Below are positions 12,440 through 26,070 of a DNA stretch of 64,000 bases, in pieces. This DNA is from Deinandra increscens subsp. villosa (taxonomy: Eukaryota > Streptophyta > Magnoliopsida > Asterales > Asteraceae): positions 65,009,775 through 65,073,774 of the forward strand of contig JBCNJP010000006.1 of assembly GCA_039602395.1 (NCBI GenBank), written 5' to 3'. Under the pieces are notes generated by a model. The model was not told the origin of the DNA and did not search any database. It was given only the letters and a program-made list of their open reading frames with translations. Each line of letters begins with the position of its first letter. Position 1 is the stretch's first letter. A program made the translations under genes and the position numbers.

Positions 12440-13576
12440 CAAAGACATAGATAGAGTTTGTATTGTTGGAGACTTACGCTTGTGGAATGATTACTTTGCT
12501 CCCGACCGGTGTTTTATGAGAGTTTCCTTCGATGTCGATTCCGTATGTCCGTCCGACTGTCACATTATTGAAGTTATTTCTGAACCAGGTATATATGATA
12601 TTATAAGTATTTTATGCATAGATATGATGATATAGGTAGAAAGGGTCTATCACCAAGAAAAAAATACACAAGTGTCATGCGTCAGTTGGCATATGACACT
12701 TCTACTTACCAATGTGATGAATACATACGCATTGGTGAGAGTACTGACCTTGAATCTCTACACAAGTTCTGTAGGTCGGTTGTAGAAGTATTTCGATTTG
12801 AATATCTAAGAAGGCCAACCCAAAATTACATTGAACGTTTATTAGAAAGGAATTTAGAGGTGCACGGGTTTCTCGGCACGAGTGGAAACATTGATTCTAT
12901 GCATTGGAGTTGGAGGAATTGTCCAAATGCATGGAAATGTCAATATACACGTGGTGTTCATGGGTATCCAACCATTATGCTAGAAGCAGTTGTATCACAA
13001 GACCTATGGATTTGGCATGCATTCTTTGGGGTGGCACGGGTCAAACAATGATATCAATGTGCTCGATTAATCACCATTATTAATCAAATCTTATAGGGGA
13101 ATGCACAAGAATGTATTTTTCAAGTGAATGGGAACGTCCACACGAAAGGGTACTATCTTGCGAATGACATTTATTCGATCGGAAGTGTTGATGCTAGTGA
13201 AGAGTTTCTCATATCCACCAGATAATAGTCTGAAAGTGAAGTTCCTCAAGAGGCGTCAAGAGTCTGTAGGAAAGGATGTGGAGAGAGCTTTTGGTGTCCT
13301 CAAGCTAGGTGGGGAATGATACGAGGTCCAACAAGATCTTCAACCTTACCGGTATTAGGTGATATAATGCTAGCTTGTATTATTTTACATAATATGATTA
13401 TAGAGGATGAAGGTTCAGAGGTAACATACTGGTCACGTGAAGAGCATAAACTCGATCAACCAAGTTACAATAACGGGGCACCGACACAATATCAGGCCCG
13501 AATGGAGAGATTCAGAAGCTTGCGTAGCCAAGAGGTTCACCAAGCGCTACGAAACGATATAGTCAAGCATCTTTAG
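12440..13576 (+). pseudogene. PIF/Harbinger-type transposase (HARBI1/ALP1-like DDE nuclease), broken
   Basis: In PIF/Harbinger elements this DDE-superfamily protein is the transposition nuclease; domesticated relatives are called ALP1 or HARBI1. Visible parts in order: RLWNDYFAPD (about 12476), the region before the nuclease (KGLSP, DEYIRIGEST, FEYLRRP), the first catalytic Asp in GNIDSMHWSW (about 12890), GYPTIMLEAVVSQDLWIWHA, the second Asp in SNNDINVLD (about 13045), and the Glu in DVERAFGVLK (about 13285), then ACIILHNMIIED. The frame is broken at about 13035 (one extra base), by a TAA at about 13066, by a shift near 13175, and by a missing base near 13303. The N-terminal MYB-like partner gene is not seen. 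The ends of the element were not found. Confidence 0.75.
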
Positions 13577-14856
13577 GTGAACAGGCAATAACAATAATTA
13601 TTTAACACATGCTATGATGTATTTTGTATTTTTTTATGTAATTTTATTTTTATTTTTCTTTAATTATTTAACTATGATTAATTATTTCATAAATGAAAAT
13701 AGAAAAGAAATGATAATGTGAAAATAAAAGTGTGCATGTGGGAAGTGCCGCGTTGGGGCTAAAAATGTTTTGTGGGAAGGATTATGGAGGATGAGTAAAA
13801 AGCTGGTGTGGCATTCTGACTAGAACAATTTATGGGAAGGATGGTTGTCATCATTGGAGAAAGTCTTACAACTATTGTAATTTATTCATTGTTTCATGTA
13901 CCATTCTTGTAATATCTGTATATATATATACAACTTATAACCCCACCTAATTTGGTGTGGGAAATTCACCAATATACAGAGCGGAAGTCGGAGCGGGCAC
14001 TTACTGCCATGGAATTGCATAAATATTTTTCTGAAAAGACTTTTAGTGAAAATTTCAGCATACTGAAAAGATGTGGGCCATTAGAACCTAGATATGACCC
14101 AATCAAACTTTAACCCGAACAAAGGGGATATCAATCTCAACATGTTTGGTTCACTGATATTGGATTGGGTTTTCAGATAAGTACACGACCAAGATTTTGT
14201 CACAATATACGATTGTGGCATAGAGTATGGGGACTTTGAGTTCAAGAAGAAGATTGCAAAGCCAACTGCTCTCACAAACCGCATTTGCCACTCCTATTTA
14301 CTCAAATTTGACGCTAGACTTGGAAATGGTAGGTTGGCGTTAGAGGACCATGAAAGTAAATTATTCCCCACGAAACATAATTGCCAGATGTTGATCCTTG
14401 CGAATCGGGCACCTGCCCAAGTCGACATCAGAATAGGAGGTAAGACAGTCGATGAGAGATGCAGATAGATGTATGCCATAATCGATAGAACCCTTGATGA
14501 AACATAGTTTGTGTTTCATAAAATTGAGGCGTGTATCTGTAGGAGCATACATAAACAAGCAAATATTTTAAACATTATAAATGTCAAGGGGAGTAAAAAG
14601 TAAGGTATTGCAATGCCCCAGTAAATCTAGGGGTTGATGCGAATGCACAGTTTCATGTAAAGTGGCCATTCCATGCACAAAGTAAAATATAAAACGCTCT
14701 AGTTGGTAACCGGTTTAACAACCAAACTAAAGGTCTCAAGGCAATTAATACCAATCATTTGAGACTTTGCATTAACCATGAGACTATGTAATGAAGATTA
14801 CACAATTGTACGCATTACGACCAACTTTTGTGTTTAATGTGTTCTGTTTGGATAAA

Positions 14857-14908
<52 letters not shown>

Positions 14909-16559
14909 TAAATTAACCTGTCACGCGTCGACCACCTACGGCCGCTACATGGACCAATGGTTTGCAAGTACTATTCCTATGTACTTGATATTGTTGATAG
15001 TATAATCGGGTGCAAATTAAAGCATGAAATTTTTGCGAAGTTGGTAAACGCCTCAGAAGTAAATTAATTTTAATGGGTATACCCAATGTTTGAGGTAAAA
15101 TTATAAATCAAGACCATATAGTATTTGTATCCGGATTGCTCGGAATTGAGGATGTCCACAAGTCAGAATGAATTATTTCAAAATGAGCAACATTAATATA
15201 TTGGAATCAACCAACGACAATCATTTACTAAGATAAATAACATAAGTGAGAGAAAAAAAAATTGTTGAGTCCTTATTACATGAAATAAAGAAACAACTAG
15301 ATAAAAAGATTGTAAAACCTTGGAGGGTTGGATGTCCGAGACGAACATGCCATTTATTTATTGATGAAGAAAGCAAAGCAAACAATGGTGACGTGAAAGG
15401 ATAAAGAGATTGAAGGTTCGAGTCAAGAACAAATAAACGAGTTAAATTTAAAAGTATGATTATTAGTATTATTTTTTTTTAAGTATAATTAAGTTAGTAT
15501 TCATCATAAAACAAAAAGAAAAAGAAAAAAAATATAGGAGATGTGATATTAATACTTTTCAAATAGTTGATGGTGTAAATGGGTAGAGCTCTTAAGTTAG
15601 TTTATTCTATAAATTTATATTTATTTGAAAAACAAATCAAACCGCTTACGAAACTAGTTTCAAACCAGAACATGTAACATCTAGACCGGATTTGTTCCTA
15701 TAGGTTTAGTTTGATTTTTAACCAAGTTGGTATCGAACCTAAACCGGTTTTAGACTTTTAACCCACGTTAATCATACCCGAACGTTGAAACTGGAACCAG
15801 CTACTTCAAAAATACCCGTTCATCACCACTAGAACTAAGTAGTAACTAGTAAATTGATTATGGATGCAGGATGCATACTTGTTGGACTTTGAGCAACTTC
15901 ATGGGCTTAAGCCTGGACATGGGCTTAGTTATGTACACAGTAGCCCATAGATGTACATTTGTTATTTGTTAACAACAAGCGGGGTCCGAGGGGCGGCAGT
16001 CCCTGGTAGAGTCCATGAGGCAGAAATGGCATTATAAAACTTGAGGGACCAGTTATGTACTTTGTTCAGATTTCGATATGCAGTTATCCAAATTAACTGC
16101 ATAAACACTCCTCCTTGAGATTACGTTCGATCACTTTTTTTGTTTTGCAGTTTCTGTTTCGGTTCATCACTCTCAAAATTCTCAAATTCAATAAGATCTC
16201 CAGATCATATCCGACTGATTTTAAGCAAACCCTCATATATTCGGTCCGAAAGTGTTTCACGCTAGAAAATCCAGACATTCAATTTATTAACAACCACTTG
16301 ACAAGTTGACATACAATTCAAATTCAACAAGACCACATAAAACATCCTCATCATTCCACTTATAATTGGGGTCATTTGGGACACGTTTCAGAAGTTGTAT
16401 CCATTCATTTCACACACCCTTTTTACGTATGTACACTCAACACTCTTAAAATTTGGCACAATCTTGGTCACAAACACAACCTTGTTTCCAAACACAAGAT
16501 CATATCACTAACATTAAAGAAAGATCCAAACTTTGAAGAAAGAAGAAAAAGAAACCAAA
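13577..16559. other. Intergenic region upstream of the reductase-like gene
   Basis: It holds an (AT)n tract at 14862-14909 and decayed element pieces. A short open stretch at about 14185-14480 (YGDFEFKKKIAKPTALTNR ...) looks protein-like, but I do not recognise it and stops interrupt it. From about 15885 to 16060 there is a GGGCTTAAGCC-type segment followed by CGGGGTCCGAGGGGCGGC that resembles retroelement leader debris. TATAAA occurs at 16033, too far from the ATG at 16560 to call as the promoter. Confidence 0.3.
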
Positions 16560-18316
16560 ATGGTGATCATTTCATTCTTGCCAACACTCTTATTTCGACC
16601 CCCGTCTTCCTTGTTCGTCACAGCAATGTCGATACTAAGCTGTCTTCTGCTTGCATTTGGTGGATATAATGAAACAAAAGGCAAACACAACCAATATTCC
16701 AAGTTCTTCGGTGTCGGAACTTCAAAGGATCAAGAAAAGTTGGCTAGTAGGAATGGGATGCTTTTACTCTACACACCAGCGTTGCTCATAGCTCTTGTTT
16801 CTTTAATCGCTTTTTATGATCGAGATCAAGGTCATGATCTTCGACTCGTAATGGTCATATCTGCTCTTACCCTTCATTTCCTCAAGAGGGTCTTCGAGGT
16901 AACCGATCAAATATTTGTGCCTATGATGTTTTCACTGCTTCTTTTGTGCATCTCAGCATCTACTCTAGTAAAATAATATGTGTTTTATCTTAATTTAGTG
17001 TAAAATGAGCTAAAGAAAACTCTTCACCGGACACTAAAATAGTGTATTTATATATATATGGTAACATCTATTTATAGGGCAGATCTAACATTGTGAGATG
17101 GGGAATTGGGGAGCTACACACCTTGTAGTTTAGTCTAAGTTTTATAAAAGATATATATTTTTAAGAGTTTGTCTCAAGTGTCCTTATAATTGGCTATATT
17201 ATAAAAGTTTAGAACATATTGCTAAAAGTGAATTAACTAAACTTGTGAAATTTTAAAGTTTTTAAAATTATGTCATATAAAATGGTTGGAACTTTTATCA
17301 ACTTTTAATGTTTTTCTTTGACCCGACCAATATATTAGCCATCAACTCTTCGAAATAATTAGGTGGTCACGTCCATCGACGGTAATACTGGCGTGATTAA
17401 GTCTATTAAAAAAAAGGACGTATGGGTTAACCCTATCAAAAAAAACAACTCACATCAAAACGCGCTTTAAAATAAGTTGTCATAACTTCAAAATCAAAGT
17501 TTTATATTAAAAAAAACATATTTTAAAGGATGTAAGAGGAAGAAATAAACCTCTAAGCAACTTTAAATGCTTTTATGTTTGTGCTCATGTTATTTACCTT
17601 AACATAACATACAACTAGGTTTTAAATGGAAGTTACAACAAAGAGTATGCAAAGATAACTAACATGTCACAATGATTCTGTTTAAAAGTGAAAAGAAAAA
17701 AAAAACAAATAAAAAACTATAATATTTAAGTGATATGTATGGTCAATGTAGAGTGGACCATAAATTAAAAACTCATACTAAGTGAGGATAAATATTTAAG
17801 TAACACCAACTCTGCTAATTTGCATTTTCTTTGGTTTTGTAGGTCCTTCTAGTCCACCAATATAGCGGTTATATGTCACTTGAAGATGTAGTACCAATGA
17901 CGTTAAGTTACACCACGTCTACCGCGACCACGATTTACGCCCAATACCTATCCGTATCATCTCTCGAGCCGTCGGTTGATCTCAAATACGTTGGAGCTAT
18001 GTTGTTCTTGGTTGGAATAAGCGGAAACTTTTACCATCATTGCATTCTTTCTAATCTTAGAAAGAAGGGTGATAGAGAGTATAAAATCCCAAAAGGAGGA
18101 TTGTTTGATTTGGTCATATGCCCACACTATCTCTTCGAGGTTCTAGAGTTCGTAGGAGTTTCTTGTTTGTCGCAAACAATGTATTCGGTTTCTTTCACGT
18201 TTGGCACGATATGCTACTTGGCCGGGAGAAGTTACGCGACGAGAAAATGGTACGTTTTGAAGTTTGGTGGGAAGTTTAACAAGGATGTCAAGGCTCTAAT
18301 ACCGTATATTTTTTAA
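16560..18316 (+). CDS. 3-oxo-5-alpha-steroid 4-dehydrogenase family protein, two exons
   Basis: Exons 16560-16898 and 17843-18316, with a 944-bp GT-AG intron between codons 113 and 114; 270 residues, as in plant homologues. The family reduces double bases such as the delta-4 bond of 3-oxo-steroids or enoyl lipids with NADPH in the ER membrane; this subgroup is distinct from DET2 and its substrate is not settled. The C-terminal steroid-reductase domain is clear: GNFYHHCIL (about 174-182), KIPKGGLFDLVICPHYLFE (194-212), GRSYATRKWY (241-250) and the final ALIPYIF. Hydrophobic segments near 14-35, 67-85, 92-108, 163-175 and 206-235 fit a multi-pass membrane protein. I chose the ATG at 16560; an in-frame ATG 27 bases upstream gives a charged leader not expected in the family. 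Reading phase across the intron is exact and there are no defects, so it is probably functional. Confidence 0.88.
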
Positions 18317-18720
18317 ATTCTTAATTTGAGTATGTAAAAAGGAATACATATTGTGTAGGGATTATGGGTCAATTTTTTTATTTTAGTCCTTAATTTATGC
18401 CATAACAATTCTAATCTTCTACTCAACTACAAAATCTATAAAGTCATCTGGCATCTAATGAATACACTAATCAACATTATTCTAGTGGTCCTTGTCAAAT
18501 AACCCTCAATAATACCGATGACGAGTTTGAAAAACATGTTGGCACTTCCGAAAGAATTGGTTTGTGCTCCCTGTAGAAACAATAAAGGTAAACGGGAATC
18601 GTAATTCGCAATATAATAATCGACCCTTCTTGTGGTTAAAGTATCAAGCAAAGGAGAGAATATCTCGGTTGGCAAAGTTGAAACACTCCGGCTACTTACT
18701 TTTTGTATTCATGTAATTCA
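18317..18720. other. 3' flank of the reductase-like gene
   Basis: AT-rich sequence with no gene. Minus-strand frame 18436-18675 has no recognisable domain. Confidence 0.3.
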
Positions 18721-18987
18721 GAACATTTATCTTGAATCTAGTACCTTGCTAGTGTTTTAATAAAATTGCTCATTTTCCGTTAAAAAAAAAAGCTAATGAC
18801 AAGTGTGACGGATTTTGCGACAATATCTGTTTTGCAACACTTTAGCGACAAAAATGAACAATTTTTGCATTGATGTAAATAAGAACATTTATCTTGAATC
18901 TAGTACCTTGCTAGTTGCTAGCGTTTTAATAAAAGTGCTCATTTTCAAAAAAAAGCTAATGACAAGTGTGACGGAATTTGCGACAAT
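18721..18987 (+). repeat. Direct duplication of a segment of about 105 bp, period 162
   Basis: The units 18721-18824 and 18883-18987 share GAACATTTATCTTGAATCTA, GTACCTTGCTAG, TTTTAATAAAA, TGCTCATTTTC, an A-run and GCTAATGACAAGTGTGACGG. The A-run after an AATAAA-like signal looks like the tail of a retrotransposed transcript that was then duplicated with its flank. Confidence 0.75.
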
Positions 18988-19481
18988 GTTGAACATTTGC
19001 TATTATTACTCCTGCTCTTTTCTTTGTGTTGCAAATCCCATTACATTAACACTCGTCGCAATTGTGGCAATATTAGCAACCCCTTTATTCCATCATCTAA
19101 AGAATTGTTTCAGGATTTAATAAAACAACTGATTACTTGTGACAAAACAAGCAGCAAATTATCCATCACTGGTAGTAATAATGTAGTACCCATCTACTTA
19201 ATCAAGAGATATTCCCACCGTGTGGAATGACGTCATATAAGTATGGTTTCAATAATTGTTATACACGTCATCAGAAGATTATAAGGATATATAAGCCATA
19301 TGACTTGTATGTTCACATAATCATACCGTCCATGTGAAGGGACTCATGTAATGATGTAATCGCACCCATTTGACAATTTTCCACCTTTTATAACAAGGGG
19401 AACTGGCACACACTATTTTCCACTACCAAATTTTAAGGCAAAACATGACCTTCCAAATTCAATGTGCAAGGTGATTCAAAT

Positions 19482-19622
19482 GCAGAACTCTATTTCAGCA
19501 AATCAGGAGCCCGTGCAGAATACGTCAATGATGCACTCTCTATGTTTGATGAAATGATTCAGATGCAACATTTGCCTCCTTCCAGAATACCTCACTCAGG
19601 CTCAAGGAAGCTGATGTGCTGA
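19482..19622 (+). pseudogene. PPR-protein fragment
   Basis: The in-frame stretch AEYVNDALSMFDEMIQMQ followed by HLPPS matches the start of a pentatricopeptide-repeat tract (DDAL-x-LFDEM-x-M-x-PLPS), the region just before the first PPR in many organelle RNA-binding proteins. It ends at a TGA at 19620-19622 after about 46 codons and no repeats follow. A second frame over 19560-19670 (NTSLRLKEADVLIDPSEMEL) is also protein-like but unrecognised. It lies just beyond the 3' end of the UBP gene on the other strand, and is most likely transposon- or duplication-derived debris. Confidence 0.4.
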
Positions 19623-20054
19623 TTGATCCGAGTGAAATGGAGTTGAATGATAAGAAGTTGGTACACAGAAATCTCATGTCTAGTTTTGTATAATAAATCA
19701 CAATATAGAAGGGGCCAATTGAGGTTAAAGAACAACAAACTACTATACCTCTATACAACAAGAACCGAAAACTTATGCATGGTGGTCTAAGATACAGTCA
19801 AATGAAAGATGGGAGGAAATATATAACCTAAACTACATCACCTCAAGGAGGATGCTACACAGAGAAAGAGAATGCGTGTCGGCGGCTCCTATATGATATG
19901 ATATCATCTGTTGCTACCTTTTTACACAAAGAATTATACATCTGCCACAAGGATGATTGATTATGCCCGCTTTTCTCTTGCTGCTAGGTTCATGTGGTTT
20001 GATTCATGCTTTCCCCCCTTATAACTTGGCCATGGGCTGACCACATTCTCTAGC

Positions 20055-23000
20055 TTAGTTGTAAATTCTAACCGGTTTCTCAAATGTGTGACGGTTCTGC
20101 AAAAGCCAACACTTCATTGTTACATATATTTGTTTACAGATACCCAAAACATGTTAACGTAACTGTTAGTCAAACACAGGTTGTAGTCCATTTTTCATCT
20201 GTTTAAAATGTACACATAAACGGAAAATCTTTCTTTTTACTTCAAATGCATTAGTACTCTTACAGGAGTTCTTTACTTAAAATTAGTTATGTGGTGCCTG
20301 CGTAATCTATCCGGTATAATTCTTATTAATGGCATATAAGGCAGTTACATAGGGAACTAAACTGAGACATTCAAACAAGCAGAGGATGTATGTACCTGAT
20401 TTGCAGCATAGGACCTTTTGGGCGTATTGTCAGAGTGCTCCAATCCCAGATATTGTTCCCAAGCACCATAAACATCTCTTCTCTGAAACCAGATGCGAGA
20501 TGATTATCAGGTTAAAACATACAGACACCAAGTTTGTTTGTAGTCATTTTTCTAGAAGAAAATTTTACAGACCTGAAAACGACTAGAGACGATATCCGAG
20601 TCCTGAAGGTATGTGGGGCGTCCCAAAGACAGAAAAGCAAACTTCCACTGACACATTATGCGTTCCAAAATGAATACAAAATTAGAAAACAAAAACCAAA
20701 AAATGATTGGAAACGACTGACAAAAGAGCGGTGTATACCTTGGAAAACTCCTCATCTGGAACCTGTAACTTCTTCTGTATCCTTTCTTTAACTTCAGCCA
20801 AGGTCTCACCCTCATGAATTACCAGGAAGAATGGTTCCCCAAAGTTCTGGACCTGCTGCAGAAAGCAACATACATGAAGATATTAGCTATTTAGTATTAT
20901 TAGAACAACAAAACACACAAGTGCAGAAATAAATTACTTTGTATCCTTAAACGCAAATCACCTGGTTCTGAGTTGTGTCTTTTGTAAAATGGTAGACGTG
21001 AATTAGACGGTCCTGAGAACCCAGATCCTTTTCTTCTTCTGGAACCTGTAAGTAATCTTTATAAATACTTGCAGAAAACAATCAATACAACACGAAAAAC
21101 TCTAGTCTAAACTCAGACAACATATGAAAAACATAAGTATGGTATGTCATTTAATATATACCTCCTCAGCGCGTAGCGTCCAGTATTGGTCATTGATATT
21201 CTCAATTTTTTCATTCAGAGGGAAAATCTGCATATATAGAAACAAAGTTTAGAAATGAAGTAAATCACATAGTGGACTGCAGGGCAACATAGGAAGACAA
21301 CTTGTAGTTGTACAAATGGAAATATGCAACGAGTTTTGTATTGTGCAAATGGAGGGTGTTCTTAGTGGTAACAACGTAATACCCTTTTTCCTGTAATCTT
21401 TTACACATCAGGACAAGTCATGTTGGCATAAAAAGTTATGTCGATTCCATAAAAATATTGAAATAGACAGACGATAAACCACATGATAATATGTTTTAAA
21501 ATTTTTATTAATGGGTTCATATACCCAATTCCTTACGAACTCGAAAACAGCACATACCTTGTAAATTTTGTGGTAAAAAACCTCAAGTAGACGAAGTTCT
21601 GCGTTTGGATTAGATAACTCAACCTGTTCCACAACAGTTACAATCAACCATAGATATTTTCAATAAAAAATGGCAATACAATAGTACTGGATAATAGCAA
21701 TTAATAAGAACAACCCAAAAAAAATTTTAAAAAAAAATTTATGAAAATACAACCCGAAAGAAGTTTAGCTTCTACACTTACCTTGGTCTTAAGGTCATTG
21801 ATAACATCCCCTACTGTGCTTTGCTTTGGCAATCTAATAGTATGTATTACCACCTATCAATTGGTTAGAATAACATATCAGCACAAAGAAAAAAAAAATT
21901 AAACATAAAATAGATAAAGAGAGAGGCGATGACTCAATACCTCATCTTTAATAGCATGATGAAAGGCAACTTTAAGAGTTTTAAGGCCTTGTAGTTGTGG
22001 AAGAGGGATATCCAATACTTCATAATACAAAATATCTGAAGTCTGCAACAAAGAGAAAGAGCAAAATTACTAAAGTAACTGATTCGATTGATTTATCCAT
22101 CGAAAGCAATGAATAACCTGATTGTAGTGAGCCAGCATGTCTGATAGATGTTCTACTCCACGATACTTGATTGGCTGAGGTTTAGGTTGCTGAGAATAAC
22201 AGTTGTGAGATGTAAGCCTGATTTTAGATGGATCTTCTAGATTTAAATGGCGAGCAAGTCTTTCCACAACGTCATCATAATTGTTAAGTTTTGACCTGCA
22301 ACAAAAAACACAAAAGTCAAGCCAGCAATTAGAACTAAAACTTTGGCCAGGATGAAGTAAAGTCAACAATATCAAAGGACTCACAGTTCCAGAGAGAACT
22401 CATCCTCCTTGGGCTTCTCCAGTGAACGAAACCGTACAACCTATGCACCATCCAGTATTAGGTAATGAAACAAATTGGGTTGTAAGGTTTTTCTTAATAT
22501 ACACACAAATACCCATAAAACCTATGGACATATTAGAAAAAATGGTTCATGATATACCTGACGATTGTGAACATACTCCAGAAAAGAGGGAACACCAGGA
22601 TAACGGCATATTTCTGTATTTTCAACGATAAGAGGTTTCTGAAAGCAAATGATGTCCCCATCTTCAAGCTATAAAACCACAAAAAAGCAAACGCATGCTT
22701 GAAATCAGATAAAATAAGTCAAATAACGATATCTGAAAGATCACAGTTGATACTAACAAAAGACCTGTCACAGCCCTAGAAAAACATACCTGGCTACCCC
22801 TAAAAGTTAGCTTCTTGTCAACATGCTCACACATAACATTGGGCTCAAACTTAATTTCCTGCATGTGACGGAGAATATGAAGGCACCAGCCGGAAAGATC
22901 GACAAGAAAATAAAAATTCGAAGCAAAAATGTGAAAGAAAACCTCAAATAGTTCGATTTCTTCATCAGGTGCGAAGCCAGCCAATTCATTTAGCTTTGCA

Positions 23001-23626
23001 AGTATTTCCATTGGCTTTCCCGTAGCCTTCACAAGGAGACGCCCAACAAACCTGGTATGTTAATGAGATAATTGAGATGATTTAACAATCTTACTATTTG
23101 ATCCCAAAAAGTTACTCTATTTAGTCATCAAAGAAGGGTAATTCATATATCTGATGAATAATCAAACAATTGCATTTTTCATGGAACAAAAGAGGTACTC
23201 GATAGTAGGTTAATTGTACTATAGTGGAGCATGGTTCATCTAGTGAACAAAAGTAGACAGGATCCGACACTAACGAGGATAAAAGAGGAGAGAAGAGGGA
23301 ATGGATACCGAAGTTCTTCCTTCAAAGGGTCATAAAGTTTGAAGAAAAGTAGAATCTCCTCTTTAGTCTTCTCAGGTGGAGAAACAGGGCGTAGATCCTA
23401 CATAGATAAAGAGACCATTATGCTTGAAAAAATGTGTACACTATACAATGAGTTGTTGGATCACTATCATCTACCAACAGTTCAACATAAAAGAAATTAC
23501 CACCATGGTATACCTGTCCAAGTTCTATTTCCAGAAACAACTTAAGCTCAGCATTGTTAGTCTTATTTGATACCTCTTTCAAATGTCCAACCTAAAACAA
23601 AATGAACTTGAAATGTCAACACAGTA

Positions 23627-23660
<34 letters not shown>

Positions 23661-25543
23661 CCAAAGGCTTAAAAGATAAAGATCAAAAGGCCACCCAATC
23701 AGGAATTAGACAGCTTTGTGACTACATATTAAAATAAGAACATAAACAATGTACAGATAACTCGGTTAACTCTAATTTATTTGACAGATAAATCTAGACC
23801 AGGGTAGCTGTCTGTGCTAAAAAGGATTATCCAGCATCCAGTAGACTACAAATTCTAGCTGCATCTAGTGAAGCTGATTTTACACTTGTTTACAATAAAG
23901 CCAGATTGTAATATACTTTAGGATGGCAAATTTTTAATATCACCAAGTGGAAGCTCTTCAGGTCAGCTGTTTCGTATTAGTACGATACAGGACAACAGAT
24001 GTCTGATTTGTACAAACAATGAATTGCTAACAAAGCTTTTTTCAGAAACATATGATTAACTTTATCTAATTAGTAGTAAACTGGATATGCTATAAGAAAC
24101 AGCAATTTAGAACGAAAGAAAAATGTAGAAACATGCTAGATAGTAAGTACATACAGATTGAGCTTCTTCTTGAGGTGTCAATGGACGATTTGGCCTGTAA
24201 GTGTGATTCTGGCGCTTTGCCCATAGCCAGAAACGTTGATATTGCACCGGTATACCAAACTCTTTAGCTACGTCTTCCTGAAAATTGATTGTATGATGAA
24301 ATCTGACTGAATAAGTACTAAGGCGATGCATGTATAGTTGGTACTTTGGTGGAAGATTGACCGGGAAAGTGGCATGTGTACTACTTAGGAAAGCCATTTA
24401 ATATATATGTATATATAATTCCATTAGCTTACGTTTACATAAAAACATTTTGAACATAACAAGATTCTCAAATAGAATCAATGGTAACTCTTAGATAACT
24501 GTACCAAACTGATGTTTTAATTGACAGCCAAAATCATCTCGCAAGTAAGGATGTTTAACAATTCAAACATTTGTAGTAATGGATGTTGCAATATTTGTGG
24601 GACAAGGTGTCCGTAAAATTTAATTTGTTAACACAAGCTGGTTTAACTTTTAAATTAAGCAAGCAGGGAGGAGACATGCATAGTTCAATGCAATTGGAAC
24701 TCTAATGCAGCAGCCACAGGTGATGACTATAGCAATCAAAAAGCTACTGATTCTGCTATGAAATATAATAAGAAACTAAGCTGAAAGAAAAAGAAATTAG
24801 ATATATTACCTTAAAAAGAGCAAAAGATGTTTGTTTTTGGATACGGAAGCTACGAACTTTGTCGTGATCCACTAGATCAAAATAAATATCTTTTCCTATC
24901 TGTTCACGAAGGTCCTCATCTCTAGCAACCTAATCATGTTAAATTACAGGGTAGGTCAAAATGTTCTCTGAAGAGCAATACAGTGATTCAAAGAGAGCTT
25001 AGTAAATTTTGACCTTTATAATAGTATACAAATGAGCCTCTGCTTTCTCCTTTCTTTTTTGCTCCTTCTCTTCTTGTTCCTTTTTCAACCTTATCTGGAA
25101 TAGGACAAAGCAGGTTTAAAATAGTTTGATAAGTAATTGGGTGGGTGGGGGAATCTATATCAAAACATCAAATAATTTACTCTTAGGTGCTCTGCTATAT
25201 CCTTCTCGTCGACATTACAGATTATTTTCTCCTTGTCACTGTCACGTATATACACAAGCATATATGCATTTGAATACTTCGTAAACTTAAATGGAGAATT
25301 ATTAAACCCAGGGTTTGCTTGAGGCAACTGTTACACAGAAGAGTTAAAATATAGCTTCAAAATGAGTTCATAAAATACCATATCAAAACCTTTATTTAAA
25401 GTTATAAACCATAACAAGTTATCTTATCAAGTCACCTCCTCCTCTCCTCCATATTGTTCATCTAATGCCCTCTTCATGTCTTCTTTGGTAACACGTTCAT
25501 CGTCAAACTTAAACCTGCAGTAGAATCAACCTCTGTAATGTAA

Positions 25544-25605
<62 letters not shown>

Positions 25606-25778
25606 GAGAGGATCATTTGAGAACCAATTGGGTTTGAGAACTAAAAAGAACCATTCTAAGCCACTAGTTTATATATATGGAAATCCCCCCCATGAATTTG
25701 AGTGGTCCCCCCTGAAAATTAGTGGCCCAAATTGGTTCTCAAAAGTTCTCAAAACCAATTAGTTCTCATTTGAACCTA

Positions 25779-25826
<48 letters not shown>

Positions 25827-25997
25827 TAGGTTCAAATGAGAACTTTTTTATTTGAGAAATTTTAAGAACCATTCTGAGCCACTAATTTTCAGGGGGGAAG
25901 CATTCAAATTCATAGGGGGGATTTCCTTATATATAACTTGTGGCTCAGAATGGTTCTCAAAAGTTCTCAAACCCAATTGGTTCTCAAATGATCTTCT

Positions 25998-26032
<35 letters not shown>

Positions 26033-26036
26033 GAGG

Positions 26037-26070
<34 letters not shown>

